Part shown: positions 17,555 through 26,723 of the stretch, one piece after another | How the letters are laid out: each line of letters begins with the position of its first letter | How positions within the stretch are numbered: position 1 is the first letter of the stretch | Program-made: the position numbers and the translations under genes | NCBI GenBank assembly: GCA_016936415.1 | Contig: JAFGXW010000032.1 | Coordinates: 1-55,691 of the forward strand | Source of the DNA: Bacilli bacterium | Lineage (GTDB): Bacteria; Bacillota_I; Bacilli_A; Izemoplasmatales; Izemoplasmataceae | Direction: 5' to 3' | DNA length: 55,691 bases | The notes under the pieces: model-generated | Databases searched by the model: none | What the model was told of the DNA's origin: nothing | Seen by the model: only the letters and a program-made list of their open reading frames with translations

Positions 17555-18976
17555 ATGGGACAAAATATTAGCATAACAAAACCGCTCATCAATAGTATTG
17601 ATGAACTTTTTGGGTTCATTGATATGAATGAAAATAAGAATCTATCTTTTCATCACCATTTACGTAATGGAGATGGCGTAATTAACTATGTTTTACAACA
17701 CTATATTACAAAAGGAATAACTGGATTAAACTTATACCCAAGTAGTATTTTTCCAGCTTATACATCTATATTGACTTTATTGAAGAACCAACAAATAAAC
17801 AATATTACGACAAACTATTGTAATGGCAGTGTAGCAACGTATATTTCTGAAAATGGACTACCTGGAACATTTACCATGCAAACACATGGGGGTAGAGCTA
17901 GAAGTATACAAGAAGGATTGTCAAAAATTGACATTGCCTTTATTGCTGCGCCTTATGTGAATATATATGGTGATGCCATTGGTTATGATGGAAAGAATTG
18001 TTTTGGTAGTATGGGGTATGCTGTTGTAGACTCTGAGTATGCTAAAATTACAGTTCTAGTCACAGATACGATTGTTGATGAACCCATTTCAAATCCTGAA
18101 ATATTAGGTAAAAATGTTGATTATATTTTGAAGGTGGACTCCATTGGAGACAACAGTGGTATTGTTTCTGGAACCACGGAAATTACCAAAAATCCGATTG
18201 GCGTAAAAATCGCCAAAAACACGTCTAGACTGCTTCATGAACTTGGGTTGATTAAGAATGGGTTTAGTTTCCAAAGTGGAGCTGGTGGTGTTAGCTTGCG
18301 TGTGACGAAAGATGTCAAAGAAATCATGAAAGAACAACATATTAAAGCTAGTTTCTTTAGTGGTGGAATTACAAAATATCATGTTGATATGTTAGAAGAA
18401 GGTTTGGTGGATGAATTATTTGACGTGCAATGCTTTGACTTAGAGGCTGCACATTCATTGAAAAGAAATAAAAACCATCATGCCATAAGTGCTTCAACAT
18501 ATGCCAATCCAACAAATCCCGCTCAAGTAATTAAAGATTTGGATGTTGTTATATTGGGCGCAACTGAAATTGATTTGAATTTTAACGTCAATGTCACCAC
18601 GGATTCTCATCAAACCATCATCGGTGGTAGTGGAGGACATAGTGATACTGCTTCTGAAGCGAAAGTATCTGTGATTGTATCCCCACTCATTAAAGGAAGA
18701 CTTTGTGTCATTAAAGAACGCGTCACAACAATTACTACCTTAGGGAAAAATGTTGACTGTTTGGTGACAGAAAGAGGAATTGCAATCAATCCTCTTCGTC
18801 AGGATTTAATAGAAAAATTGAAAGATTCAAAATTAAAGATTTGTACGATAGAAGAGTTGTTAGAAAAAGCATATCATTATACAAATAAACCGAAAAACAT
18901 GATAAAAAGGGAACAAATTATTGGTGAAATCGAAGATAGAACACACGATATTATTGATTATTTATATCAAAAATAA
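17555..18976 (+). CDS. citF: Citrate/citramalate lyase alpha subunit
   Basis: The alpha subunit is the CoA-transferase-like part of the lyase. It swaps the acetyl group on the carrier protein for citrate or, in this setting, citramalate. At 473 residues it is a little shorter than many CitF proteins (about 500). Family stretches include FHHHLRNGDGVINYV near residue 32, THGGRARSIQ near 112 and FQSGAGGVSLRVTKD near 237. GGSGGHSDTASEAK near 352 and the C-terminal TERGIAINPLR are also present. It lies between citE and citC with 8- and 11-base gaps. Confidence 0.94.
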   Translation: MGQNISITKPLINSIDELFGFIDMNENKNLSFHHHLRNGDGVINYVLQHYITKGITGLNLYPSSIFPAYTSILTLLKNQQINNITTNYCNGSVATYISENGLPGTFTMQTHGGRARSIQEGLSKIDIAFIAAPYVNIYGDAIGYDGKNCFGSMGYAVVDSEYAKITVLVTDTIVDEPISNPEILGKNVDYILKVDSIGDNSGIVSGTTEITKNPIGVKIAKNTSRLLHELGLIKNGFSFQSGAGGVSLRVTKDVKEIMKEQHIKASFFSGGITKYHVDMLEEGLVDELFDVQCFDLEAAHSLKRNKNHHAISASTYANPTNPAQVIKDLDVVILGATEIDLNFNVNVTTDSHQTIIGGSGGHSDTASEAKVSVIVSPLIKGRLCVIKERVTTITTLGKNVDCLVTERGIAINPLRQDLIEKLKDSKLKICTIEELLEKAYHYTNKPKNMIKREQIIGEIEDRTHDIIDYLYQK

Positions 18977-18987
18977 GGAGTGATTTT

Positions 18988-20007
18988 ATGTTTCAAATTA
19001 GGGAAGTAATCTTAGAAGAAGAACGTGAATTATTAATCAAATTTTTACTCAAAAACAGTTTAGACTATGATTCTGATATTGATTATTCTATTCTTGTTTA
19101 CGATGGAGAAAAATTAGTGGGGACATCTTCTTTAGCAAACAATGTTATGAAGTGTATTTTGGTTTCTCCAGAATATACCATGCAAAATATCACAGGACTA
19201 ATGTTCTCCCATTTGGTTCATTATTTGTCAGAAAAAGGTGTAAACCATTATTTTGTTTTTACAACACCAGCAAACGAACCTATTTTTCTTAGTTTAAATA
19301 TGAAAAAAATTGTGGAAACGATGAACACAGTTTTGCTTGAAGGTGGAGAATATATTGATACTGTTTTGGCTAATTTAAAAGCACAGTATCATGTTAGCTC
19401 AAAACGAAAAGCTTGTGTGATAATTAATGCGAATCCCATGACATTAGGTCATCTATATTTAATAGAAACAGCGGCAAGTGAAAATGAAGAAGTACTGGTC
19501 TTTGTTGTCAGTGAAGATCTTTCGAGTTTTCCATTTGCCGATCGATTTGAGATCATAAAAAAAGCAACAAGTCATCTGAAAAACGTGATAGTGCTACCTA
19601 CACTTTCCTATTTGGTTTCAAAAATTACGTTTCCAAAATATTTTTTAAAGGAAGATCAACTAATTAATGATGAACAAACATTAGTAGATGTTTTGGTTTA
19701 TAAAGAATATTATGCAAAAGTATTTCATATAAATAAACGATATTTAGGAGAAGAACCTTTTTCGTTTAACACCAATAAATATAATCACGTTTTAAAAGAT
19801 TATTTAGGAGATCACATCAAAATTATTGCACGTAAAAAACAAGGTAGCAATGTAATAAGCGCTTCGCTTGTTAGAAAATACATAAAAGCCAATAAATTAG
19901 ATGAAATCAAAAAATATGTTCCACTTGCAACATATGATTATTTACGATCTGAAAAGGGACAAAAAGTGATTCATGCCATCCAAGAAAAACAACTAGGGAG
20001 ACACTAA
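18988..20007 (+). CDS. citC: Citrate/citramalate lyase ligase
   Basis: This enzyme acetylates the thiol of the lyase prosthetic group with acetate and ATP (EC 6.2.1.22 for citrate lyase), which switches the lyase on. The 339-residue protein has an N-terminal GNAT-like part and a nucleotidyltransferase domain with the HxGH-type motif NANPMTLGHLYLIE near residue 148. The downstream RKKQGSNVISASLVRKYI supplies the second ATP motif (IS-ASxVR). It abuts the next gene exactly. Confidence 0.93.
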   Translation: MFQIREVILEEERELLIKFLLKNSLDYDSDIDYSILVYDGEKLVGTSSLANNVMKCILVSPEYTMQNITGLMFSHLVHYLSEKGVNHYFVFTTPANEPIFLSLNMKKIVETMNTVLLEGGEYIDTVLANLKAQYHVSSKRKACVIINANPMTLGHLYLIETAASENEEVLVFVVSEDLSSFPFADRFEIIKKATSHLKNVIVLPTLSYLVSKITFPKYFLKEDQLINDEQTLVDVLVYKEYYAKVFHINKRYLGEEPFSFNTNKYNHVLKDYLGDHIKIIARKKQGSNVISASLVRKYIKANKLDEIKKYVPLATYDYLRSEKGQKVIHAIQEKQLGRH

Positions 20008-21288
20008 ATGGACATTTTAACTGCACGAGAGACAAGAGCGCATCACATTGAAAAAATCATGAAAGAGCATGTTCATAAAACCATTATTGTTATGAAGGCA
20101 AATGTTCCAGGAATAGATAAGAATCCGAAAAGAATGGTTTTTGTGTGTCGATTTTTTCACAAATTATTAATTGACACATTTGGTAATCAAATTCTTGAAT
20201 ATCATTTTGTAAAATCGATTGATGGTGATTATACATATTATGTTGTTGAAGAAAAAGGAACCATTGTTAAAGAAAAGACAATTGTAATAGAAGAAGAAAA
20301 TGTTTTAGGTAAATTAATTGATTTAGATGTTTACGATGAGAAAGCCATTACTCGTAGCGACTTAGAATGTGAAATGCGACAATGTTTGATATGTGATAAT
20401 TACGCTCATGTTTGTGTGCGTAATAGGACACATCCACAAACAGAAGTAATTGGCAAAGTAAATGTAATCGTGAATGATTTTTTAACAGAATTAATCCTTT
20501 CAAAAACAATCAAATGTATTTATTATGAGCTGGAACTTTACCCTAAATTTGGTCTAGTATCAAGTAGGAATAATGGAAGTCATTCTGATATGTCTTTTGA
20601 AACTTTCGTTCAAAGTATTTTTGCAATCAAACCTTTTATTCGTGACTTTATACTATATGGTATTAATGATTTAGATAATCCGTTAATATTAAAAGAAATT
20701 GGGATTCGTGCGGAAAAAGCAATGTTCGAAGCGACCAATGGTATTAATACGCACAAAGGCTTAATTTTCTTACTAGGAATCTTTTTACCCGTATTTACAA
20801 AAGCAATCATTCAGCAAGAGACTCCGCAATCCATAAAGAAACAAATTAAAATCTTGTCAAATGAAATTATTGGGAAATATTATGATGGAATCAACAATAA
20901 GAGTAATTTATCCCATGGTGATAAAATCTTTCAAACACACGGATTAAAAGGCATCAGAGGACAAGCATTAAGTGGAATGAATCTTGTCTTTGAGTGCCCT
21001 GATTATCAAGAAAAACCAAGTGAGTATGTATATCATGAGTACCTATTGTACTTTATGAGTCGCTTAGATGATACTACCATCATTCATAAGAATGATTTAG
21101 AGACACTACAAGAAGTGAAAAAAACCGCCGCATCTATTGTGGAAAGAGGTGGGTATTCTAATCATATTTCAGAAGTGAATCTCATTAGTGAACAGTATCT
21201 AAAACGTAACATTTCTCCAGGTGGTAGTGCGGATTTACTGGTTATAAAGATTATTTTTGAAGAGATGAAATATCTACTGAAAAATTAA
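20008..21288 (+). CDS. citXG: CitX-CitG fusion for lyase prosthetic group synthesis
   Basis: Two activities are joined. The N-terminal part (about 1-165) resembles CitX, which attaches the phosphoribosyl-dephospho-CoA group to the carrier protein (motif RQCLICDNYAHVCVRNRTH near residue 124). The C-terminal part (about 170-426) resembles CitG, which makes the triphosphoribosyl-dephospho-CoA precursor (YPKFGLVSSRNNGSHSDMSF near 179, ATNGINTHKG near 240, SPGGSADLL near 409). Fused CitXG is known in other bacteria such as Haemophilus. It is the last gene of the fermentation operon, with a terminator right after. Confidence 0.9.
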   Translation: MDILTARETRAHHIEKIMKEHVHKTIIVMKANVPGIDKNPKRMVFVCRFFHKLLIDTFGNQILEYHFVKSIDGDYTYYVVEEKGTIVKEKTIVIEEENVLGKLIDLDVYDEKAITRSDLECEMRQCLICDNYAHVCVRNRTHPQTEVIGKVNVIVNDFLTELILSKTIKCIYYELELYPKFGLVSSRNNGSHSDMSFETFVQSIFAIKPFIRDFILYGINDLDNPLILKEIGIRAEKAMFEATNGINTHKGLIFLLGIFLPVFTKAIIQQETPQSIKKQIKILSNEIIGKYYDGINNKSNLSHGDKIFQTHGLKGIRGQALSGMNLVFECPDYQEKPSEYVYHEYLLYFMSRLDDTTIIHKNDLETLQEVKKTAASIVERGGYSNHISEVNLISEQYLKRNISPGGSADLLVIKIIFEEMKYLLKN

Positions 21289-21311
21289 TAATCATTTCAA
21301 AATGATAAAAT

Positions 21312-21336
21312 AAAAATCGACTATCCGTCGATTTTT
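21312..21336. terminator. Terminator shared by convergent genes
   Basis: A 10-bp stem (21312-21321 with 21327-21336) with a 5-nt loop has T-rich sequence on its plus side and A/T-rich sequence on the other. It lies between citXG and the minus-strand radical SAM gene, overlapping the stop of the latter. Confidence 0.75.
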
Positions 21337-22262
21337 TTATATTTATTACCTTGATATGAATTTCTTTTACGGAGTTCTTTGTCAATTTCATTCATGACAA
21401 CAAATTTCTTTAAACTCCACAAAGGTGCAATTAATAAATCTTTTGGTGCATCTCCTGTTAGGCGGTGAATGATAATGTTTGGATTTAATATTTCCAGTTG
21501 ATCACAGGTAATTTGAACATATTCTTCTAATGTGAGAACGGGAAAAGGTTCTTCTTCATATAATTTTCCTAATTTTGTATGTTTCATAATATGTAATAAA
21601 TGGATTTTTATACCTTGTATGTCTAATGTATTTAAATGCATTACGGTTTGCATCATCATGCTTGGGGTTTCGATATGAAAACCATTGATGATATGGACAA
21701 CTACATCAATATTTCTTTTTCGAAGTTCTTTCACGGCATTATCAAAACATGCTAAATCATGTCCTCGGTTCATAAAATCACTGGTAGCGGGGTGAATAGA
21801 CTGTAGACCTAATTCTACTTGGAGGTAAGTTATTTGATTGATTTCCTCTAGTAAATCATAGATGTCATCACTTAGTGCATCACAACGAGTAGCGATGCTT
21901 AATCCAACAATTTTATCATCAAGTTTTAACGCATCATAGTATAATTTTCGAAGTGAAGTAACATCACTATATGTGTTTGTATTTGCTTGAAAATAGGATA
22001 TATATAATCCATCATTCCATTTTTCTTCCATCATATTTTTTACGACATTGAACTGTGCTTGTAACGATAATGATTTATCTCCTGCAAAGTCACCACTTCC
22101 GAGTTCTGTGCAATAGATGCAACCACCATATCCACTTTTTCCATCTTTATTGGGACATGTAAAATTCCCGTTTAAAGATATTTTAAAAACCTTTTTACCA
22201 AATTTTTCTCTGTAAAAAGCATTCAGTGTATTAAAACGTTTTTCTGATGTCATTAAATTCAT
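21321..22262 (-). CDS. Radical SAM protein, TIGR01212 (YtqA/YhcC) family
   Basis: A 313-residue radical SAM enzyme. The iron-sulfur cluster Cys are at 36, 48 and 51 (C-x11-C-x2-C, within a CPNKDG-GYGGC-YC pattern). The SAM-binding strands follow in ISYFQANTNTY and LSIATRCDALSDD, and ELGLQS lies near 140. This spacing marks the TIGR01212 family (B. subtilis YtqA, E. coli YhcC), whose substrate is not firmly established as far as I know. The start at 22262 has AGGTGA (complement of 22269-22274) upstream. It stands alone on the minus strand. Confidence 0.87.
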   Translation of the reverse strand: MNLMTSEKRFNTLNAFYREKFGKKVFKISLNGNFTCPNKDGKSGYGGCIYCTELGSGDFAGDKSLSLQAQFNVVKNMMEEKWNDGLYISYFQANTNTYSDVTSLRKLYYDALKLDDKIVGLSIATRCDALSDDIYDLLEEINQITYLQVELGLQSIHPATSDFMNRGHDLACFDNAVKELRKRNIDVVVHIINGFHIETPSMMMQTVMHLNTLDIQGIKIHLLHIMKHTKLGKLYEEEPFPVLTLEEYVQITCDQLEILNPNIIIHRLTGDAPKDLLIAPLWSLKKFVVMNEIDKELRKRNSYQGNKYKKIDG

Positions 22263-22313
22263 ATTATCACCTGAATTTATTTTAACACATTTTTATAAAA
22301 AATAATTGTTATA

Positions 22314-22322
22314 TGTTATAAT
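22314..22322 (+). promoter_or_regulatory. Extended -10 promoter of the DUF1189 gene
   Basis: TGT plus TATAAT at 22314-22322, about 17 bases before the ATG at 22339, predicts a leader of about 10 nt. Confidence 0.55.
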
Positions 22323-22338
22323 GACAAAAGGTGATAGT

Positions 22339-23151
22339 ATGTTTGGTCGAGTGAGAGATGGCTTGGTTTATCCAAAAGAATTGTTGAAATATCGAAAAGA
22401 CAAATTGATATATGTGTTTTTATATATATTATTTTTTGCTGTACTATTGAGTACAACATCAATTGTTTATATGATTACATTTGACGGCTTAACATATACC
22501 GAAAAAGAGACGATTCAAAATGATTTTGCACCTATCTCTAGTAATTGTCAGATGAGTAATGAGATATTGGAATGTACGAATGAATCGAGCACATTGGTAT
22601 ATGAAAATGGATATACAAGATTTTATCTAAATTCTTACGATGAACTCGATAGCAGTCTATATCAAAGTGATTTATTTACTGTGGTTGTTCACGGTGATTC
22701 TGTTAATTTTATGATGTCTGGTACTACGATTTCTAAGGTTAAAGTTTCTGAATTACCAACTGCTTTTCATAATTTAGACTTTACCCTTCAACAAAGTGAT
22801 CCTGAACTATTTTACAGCACATTATTTGAAGGGGTAGATGAAGTGTTATCCAATACAATTATTTACTGGGGAACGCTCTCGATTCTGATTAGTACTGTTT
22901 CAGCAATGTTGATGTATAGTTTCTTTATATTTATTAGTGCATACTTTATGAAAAAGCGTTTTGTCATTATTCCGTTTAAACAATTGTTTGTTTTAACGAC
23001 ATATGCAAGTACAGGATTATTTGTTATATTAATCTTTAATAGTTTGATTGGTTTGGATTTGTTCTTGATAATTATATTGTTGATATTTGCATTTAGACAA
23101 AACAGTATTTTGAACCTTGAAATTGAGCGTAGATTACGAAATAAGTCTTGA
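22339..23151 (+). CDS. DUF1189-like membrane protein
   Basis: The 270-residue protein has a membrane segment near residues 25-45 and an extracellular domain of about 130 residues rich in Ser, Asp and Tyr. Three or four membrane segments lie in the C-terminal part (about 175-265). This layout and the N-terminal GLVYPKELLKYRKDKLIYVFLY resemble DUF1189 proteins of Firmicutes, whose role is unknown. I start at the ATG at 22339 with AAAGGTGA before it. An in-frame start at 22306 would lie upstream of the -10 box. It stops with TGA, overlapping the -35 of the leuS promoter. Confidence 0.65.
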   Translation: MFGRVRDGLVYPKELLKYRKDKLIYVFLYILFFAVLLSTTSIVYMITFDGLTYTEKETIQNDFAPISSNCQMSNEILECTNESSTLVYENGYTRFYLNSYDELDSSLYQSDLFTVVVHGDSVNFMMSGTTISKVKVSELPTAFHNLDFTLQQSDPELFYSTLFEGVDEVLSNTIIYWGTLSILISTVSAMLMYSFFIFISAYFMKKRFVIIPFKQLFVLTTYASTGLFVILIFNSLIGLDLFLIIILLIFAFRQNSILNLEIERRLRNKS

Positions 23152-23176
23152 TTAAAGAATGGCCATATGTTATCAT
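23148..23176 (+). promoter_or_regulatory. Promoter of the leuS T-box transcript
   Basis: TTGATT at 23148-23153 and TATCAT at 23171-23176 are 17 bases apart, with TGT before the -10. The -35 overlaps the stop codon of the preceding gene. Confidence 0.6.
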
Positions 23177-23182
23177 ACATGT

Positions 23183-23413
23183 AGAAAAACGAGGAACTAG
23201 AGGTAGTAAATTTTCATTTATTGATAGAGACCTAATGGTTGGTGTAAATTAGGAATAAATGTTTATTGAATTAGTCTAGGGAGTTACTTAAATGCAACCC
23301 GTGAGTTTAAGTCGTTGCTCGGCGTTAACGAGAAAAGTGCTAGGTAACTAGAACAAAGGTGGTACCGCGGAAAATTGATTTCGTCCTTATTTTTAAGGGC
23401 GATTTTTTTATTA
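23183..23413 (+). promoter_or_regulatory. T-box riboswitch controlling leuS
   Basis: This leader senses uncharged tRNA-Leu. Stem I can be traced: base pairs CTAGA/TCTAG, an AGTA loop-E element (23205-23208), helix CATTTATT/AATAAATG, and a distal loop closed by CCTAA/TTAGG. The specifier loop on the 3' side reads GAA-TTA-G, giving a UUA Leu specifier at 23271-23273. The conserved T-box (AAAGGTGGTACCGCGG, 23355-23370) is followed by a terminator (23381-23389 with 23394-23402, then seven T). Uncharged tRNA pairing with the T-box should favour the antiterminator and leuS expression. Confidence 0.93.
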
Positions 23414-23429
23414 TAAAAGGAGTGAAAAT

Positions 23430-25829
23430 ATGGAATACAATCACAAAGAAATTGAAAAGAAATGGCAGGATCATTGGTTTAACAACAAACGTTTTGAAGC
23501 GGTTGATTTTAGTGAGAAACCTAAATATTATAATCTAGTAGAATTCCCATATCCATCTGGTGAAGGAATGCATGTGGGTCATATTCGAGCATATTCTAGT
23601 TTGGAAATTGTTTCAAGAAAACGTCGTATGGAGGGTTATAATGTGTTGTTTCCTATCGGATTTGATGCATTTGGACTACCTACTGAAAACTATGCAATTA
23701 AGAAAAAAGTTCATCCAAGAATTGTCACAGATAAAAATATTGAGATTTTTCTAAATCAATTAAAAACAGGTGGGTATAGCTTTGATTATGACCGAGTCAT
23801 TGATACCACACAAGAAGATTATTATCGTTGGACACAATGGATCTTTGTTCAATTATTCAAAAAAGGGATGGCTTTTAGAGACCGTACTTTTGTCAACTAT
23901 TGTCCAAGTTGTAAGGTTGTATTATCAAATGAAGATTCACAAGGTGGTAAATGTGACCGTTGTGATACCGCAGTTGTACAAAAAGAAAAAGATGTTTGGT
24001 TTTTACGAATTACAAAACATGCGGAAAGATTACTAGAGGGGTTAAACGAATTAGATACCTTGCCACGTATTCGAATTGAACAAGAAAATTGGATTGGTAA
24101 ATCAACAGGAGCTCATGTTGATTTTAAAGTTAAAGATACTGATGAAGTACTTCAAGTTTATACAACAAGACCAGATACATTATACGGGGCAACCTTTATG
24201 GTTATTGCGCCAGAACATCATTTGTTGAAAAGACAACACGATAAAATCAAAAATATGGATGCTGTTCATCGCTATCAAGAAGAAGCAAAACTGAAAACTG
24301 AATTTGAACGAGTTGAACTTGCAAAAGATAAAACAGGTGTAAAACTAGATGGTATTGTTGCCATAAATCCATTAAATCAAAAAGAAATTCCAATTTTTGT
24401 TGCTGATTATGTCATGATTGGATACGGGACTGGAGCAATCATGGCAGTTCCTGCACATGATTCTAGAGATTATGAATTTGCGAAAAAATTTGATTGTGAA
24501 ATAGTTGAAGTTATCTCTGGTGGGAATGTTGAAGAAGAAGCATACCTAGCTACTGATGAAGGTATTTTAGTAAATAGTGGAATGATAAATGGGTTAACTG
24601 TACAAGAAGCAAAAGAAAAAATCATAGCTTATTTGGAAGAAAAAAATATAGGTACCAAAGCCACCAATTATAAAATGAAAGATTGGGCGTTTAATCGACA
24701 ACGTTACTGGGGAGAACCAATTCCCGTGATTCATTGTGATGTTTGTGGGATGGTTCCAGTACCAGAAGAAGATTTACCGGTGGTATTGCCAGAAGTAGAT
24801 GATTTTCAGCCTGGTGAAGGTGGCGAAAGTCCACTTGCCTCGATAGAAGAATTTGTAAATACAACTTGTCCTGTTTGCGGACAACCAGCAAAAAGAGAAA
24901 CCGATACGATGCCACAGTGGGCTGGATCTAGTTGGTATTTCCTTCGTTATACAGACCCTAGAAACACAAAAGTACTTGCTGACTATAAAAAGTTAGAATA
25001 CTGGATGCCAGTAGATTGGTACAACGGTGGAATGGAACACGTTACAAGACACGTAATTTATTCTCGTTTCTGGCATCAATTTCTATTTGACATTGGGGTA
25101 GTCCCTACGGCAGAACCTTATAAAAAAAGAACAGTTCAAGGGTTGATTTTGGGTCCTGATGGCGATAAGATGAGCAAAACAAAAGGTAATGTTGTTAACC
25201 CACTTACGATTATTGAAGAGTATGGTGCTGATACACTTAGGGTATACACATTGTTCATTGGAGATTATGAACAATCAACTCCTTGGAATGATAATGGTGT
25301 AAAAGGAGCGAGAAGATTTTTAGAAAAATTGGCTAGATTAGAAACTAAAGTAAGTGATGAAGAAAACCAAAGTTATCAAACCATTTTACATAAAACAATA
25401 AAAATGGTTGATGAAGATATTGAAAGCTTGAAATTTAATACTGCAATTGCAAAATTAATGACACTGGTAAATGAAATGGGAAAAGCAGAACATATTTGTA
25501 AAACTGATTTCGAGATTGTTCTTAAATTGGTTTATCCGTTTGCTCCTCACATTTGTGAAGAACTATGGAATGGTTTGGGACATACAGAAGACATGGTCTA
25601 TGTCTCATGGCCAACTTATGACCCTGCAAAGATTGTGGAAACAGTGCTGGAAATGGTAGTTAGTGTAAATGGAAAAGTTCGAGATAAAATCCAAATCACT
25701 GCGGAAATGAGTGAATCTGAGATTGTTGAATTGGCAAAATCTTCTGAGCGAATTTTAGAATTAACCGAAGGTAAAGCGATTCGAAAAGTAATTGTTGTAC
25801 CAAATAAATTAGTAAATATAGTTGTATAG
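23430..25829 (+). CDS. leuS: Leucyl-tRNA synthetase
   Basis: This class Ia synthetase charges tRNA-Leu. The 799-residue protein has the HIGH-type motif HVGH near residue 48 (PSGEGMHVGHIRAY) and the KMSKS motif as DKMSKTKGN near 577. The editing domain CP1 holds TTRPDTLYGATF, and paired-Cys zinc motifs lie near 155-180 and 435-490. The C-terminal anticodon-binding domain ends in VNGKVRDKIQ. Length is normal. AAAGGAG precedes the ATG. The gene is controlled by the T-box leader directly upstream. Confidence 0.98.
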   Translation: MEYNHKEIEKKWQDHWFNNKRFEAVDFSEKPKYYNLVEFPYPSGEGMHVGHIRAYSSLEIVSRKRRMEGYNVLFPIGFDAFGLPTENYAIKKKVHPRIVTDKNIEIFLNQLKTGGYSFDYDRVIDTTQEDYYRWTQWIFVQLFKKGMAFRDRTFVNYCPSCKVVLSNEDSQGGKCDRCDTAVVQKEKDVWFLRITKHAERLLEGLNELDTLPRIRIEQENWIGKSTGAHVDFKVKDTDEVLQVYTTRPDTLYGATFMVIAPEHHLLKRQHDKIKNMDAVHRYQEEAKLKTEFERVELAKDKTGVKLDGIVAINPLNQKEIPIFVADYVMIGYGTGAIMAVPAHDSRDYEFAKKFDCEIVEVISGGNVEEEAYLATDEGILVNSGMINGLTVQEAKEKIIAYLEEKNIGTKATNYKMKDWAFNRQRYWGEPIPVIHCDVCGMVPVPEEDLPVVLPEVDDFQPGEGGESPLASIEEFVNTTCPVCGQPAKRETDTMPQWAGSSWYFLRYTDPRNTKVLADYKKLEYWMPVDWYNGGMEHVTRHVIYSRFWHQFLFDIGVVPTAEPYKKRTVQGLILGPDGDKMSKTKGNVVNPLTIIEEYGADTLRVYTLFIGDYEQSTPWNDNGVKGARRFLEKLARLETKVSDEENQSYQTILHKTIKMVDEDIESLKFNTAIAKLMTLVNEMGKAEHICKTDFEIVLKLVYPFAPHICEELWNGLGHTEDMVYVSWPTYDPAKIVETVLEMVVSVNGKVRDKIQITAEMSESEIVELAKSSERILELTEGKAIRKVIVVPNKLVNIVV

Positions 25830-25854
25830 AAAGCACCTTTTGGTGCTTTTTTTT
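25830..25854 (+). terminator. Intrinsic terminator after leuS
   Basis: Stem 25830-25837 with 25842-25849, loop TTTT, followed by a T-run. It starts at the leuS stop codon. Confidence 0.85.
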
Positions 25855-25887
25855 CTTTATTACGCTGTAATTATATTATGAAACTTA

Positions 25888-25896
25888 TGATATAAT
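25888..25896 (+). promoter_or_regulatory. Extended -10 promoter of the Pr6Pr-like gene
   Basis: TGA plus TATAAT at 25888-25896. The inferred start near 25903 leaves a leader of about 10 nt. Confidence 0.55.
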
Positions 25897-25912
25897 TAGA
25901 TTGGGTGATATG

Positions 25913-26524
25913 ATGAAAAATAAATTTAGAGTAACTATTTTTATGTTAGCCGTTTTAGGAATTAGTTTAACACTTTTTGACTATATGTTTTTGTCTGGGG
26001 CAAGTCATCCGTTACTAGAAGGTATTTATACGTTTCGATATTTCACGATTCAAAGTAATTTCATTGTTGCTTTATATTTTGGAATGAGCTGTTCTGATAA
26101 GTGGTCTAACCATCAAAAATTTGAATCAATGCTAGGTGGAGTTGCTATTTATATCACAATTACATTCCTTGTTTTTATGACAATATTAGACCCAATCTAT
26201 GATCCACAAGGATTAAATTTAATTGGGAGTACTTTTTCGCATTACATTGTTCCGATTTTGGTGATCATCTACATGGTTGTTTATCGAGATGAAATACATT
26301 TTGAGAAGAAAGACATTCTATATTGGATTTCATATCCTGTTTGCTATCTAATTTTTTTAATCACATATGGTATCTTAACTGGTGATTATTTGTATCCTTT
26401 TTTCCAAGTGAATGAAGTTGGTATTATTGGATTGATTGTTGTAACTATTATGATGGTTTTATTCTTTTTACTTGTGTCGTTTTTATTAGTGAAAATACTT
26501 TCAAAAAAAGAAAATGCAAAATAA
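25913..26524 (+). CDS. Pr6Pr-like membrane protein
   Basis: A 203-residue protein with six predicted membrane segments. FRYFTIQSNFIVALYF (near residue 45) and FSHYIVPILVIIYMVVY (near 110) match the pattern of the Pr6Pr family of six-helix membrane proteins, which have no assigned bacterial function that I know of. Two adjacent ATGs are present (25910 and 25913). I chose 25913 because GGGTGA (25903-25908) is too close to the first. A TTG at 25901 lies before the ribosome site. It has its own promoter and terminator. Confidence 0.6.
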   Translation: MKNKFRVTIFMLAVLGISLTLFDYMFLSGASHPLLEGIYTFRYFTIQSNFIVALYFGMSCSDKWSNHQKFESMLGGVAIYITITFLVFMTILDPIYDPQGLNLIGSTFSHYIVPILVIIYMVVYRDEIHFEKKDILYWISYPVCYLIFLITYGILTGDYLYPFFQVNEVGIIGLIVVTIMMVLFFLLVSFLLVKILSKKENAK

Positions 26525-26552
26525 TAAAACGGCCTTACTAGGTCGTTTTATT
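26523..26552 (+). terminator. Intrinsic terminator after the Pr6Pr-like gene
   Basis: A 12-bp stem (26523-26534 with 26541-26552, one G-T pair) and a 6-nt loop. The right arm ends GTTTTATT. Confidence 0.75.
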
Positions 26553-26611
26553 ATGAAAATAAATGTAAGAAGTTTGTTTATAATTTATTTAAAAAAAATT
26601 GCCCCTAAAAG

Positions 26612-26640
26612 TTGATTATCGAAATGTTAAGTGTTATAAT
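26612..26640 (+). promoter_or_regulatory. Promoter of the 2-oxoacid oxidoreductase operon
   Basis: TTGATT (26612-26617) and TATAAT (26635-26640) are spaced by 17 bases, with TGT before the -10. It gives a leader of about 77 nt. Confidence 0.7.
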
Positions 26641-26648
26641 GTTTTTGG

Positions 26649-26663
26649 TGTAAAACGCTTTCA
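26649..26663 (+). promoter_or_regulatory. cre-like site at the start of the oxidoreductase transcript
   Basis: On the minus strand the sequence reads TGAAAGCG then TTTTACA. That is a perfect CcpA left half followed by a right half one base too far away. It lies just after the promoter, where CcpA usually represses. The insertion makes this a weak candidate. Confidence 0.25.
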
Positions 26664-26684
26664 TTTTAATGCATTTCATAAAGT

Positions 26685-26723
26685 GAGGAGGAAAATTATC
26701 TTTTTGGATAATTAAAACCAATT
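26685..26723 (+). promoter_or_regulatory. Ribosome site split from start codon by a hairpin
   Basis: The strong GAGGAGG (26685-26691) ends 32 nt before the ATG at 26724. Between them is a 7-bp stem (AATTATC 26694-26700, GATAATT 26707-26713) with a 6-nt loop. Folding leaves 2 + 10 nt, an effective spacing of 12. An in-frame TAA at 26709-26711 excludes an earlier start. The geometry nearly duplicates that at 2795-2836. Confidence 0.6.

Noticed and set aside
22306-22338. Upstream start for the DUF1189 gene
   Set aside because: It begins before the -10 box, so it would not be in the transcript.
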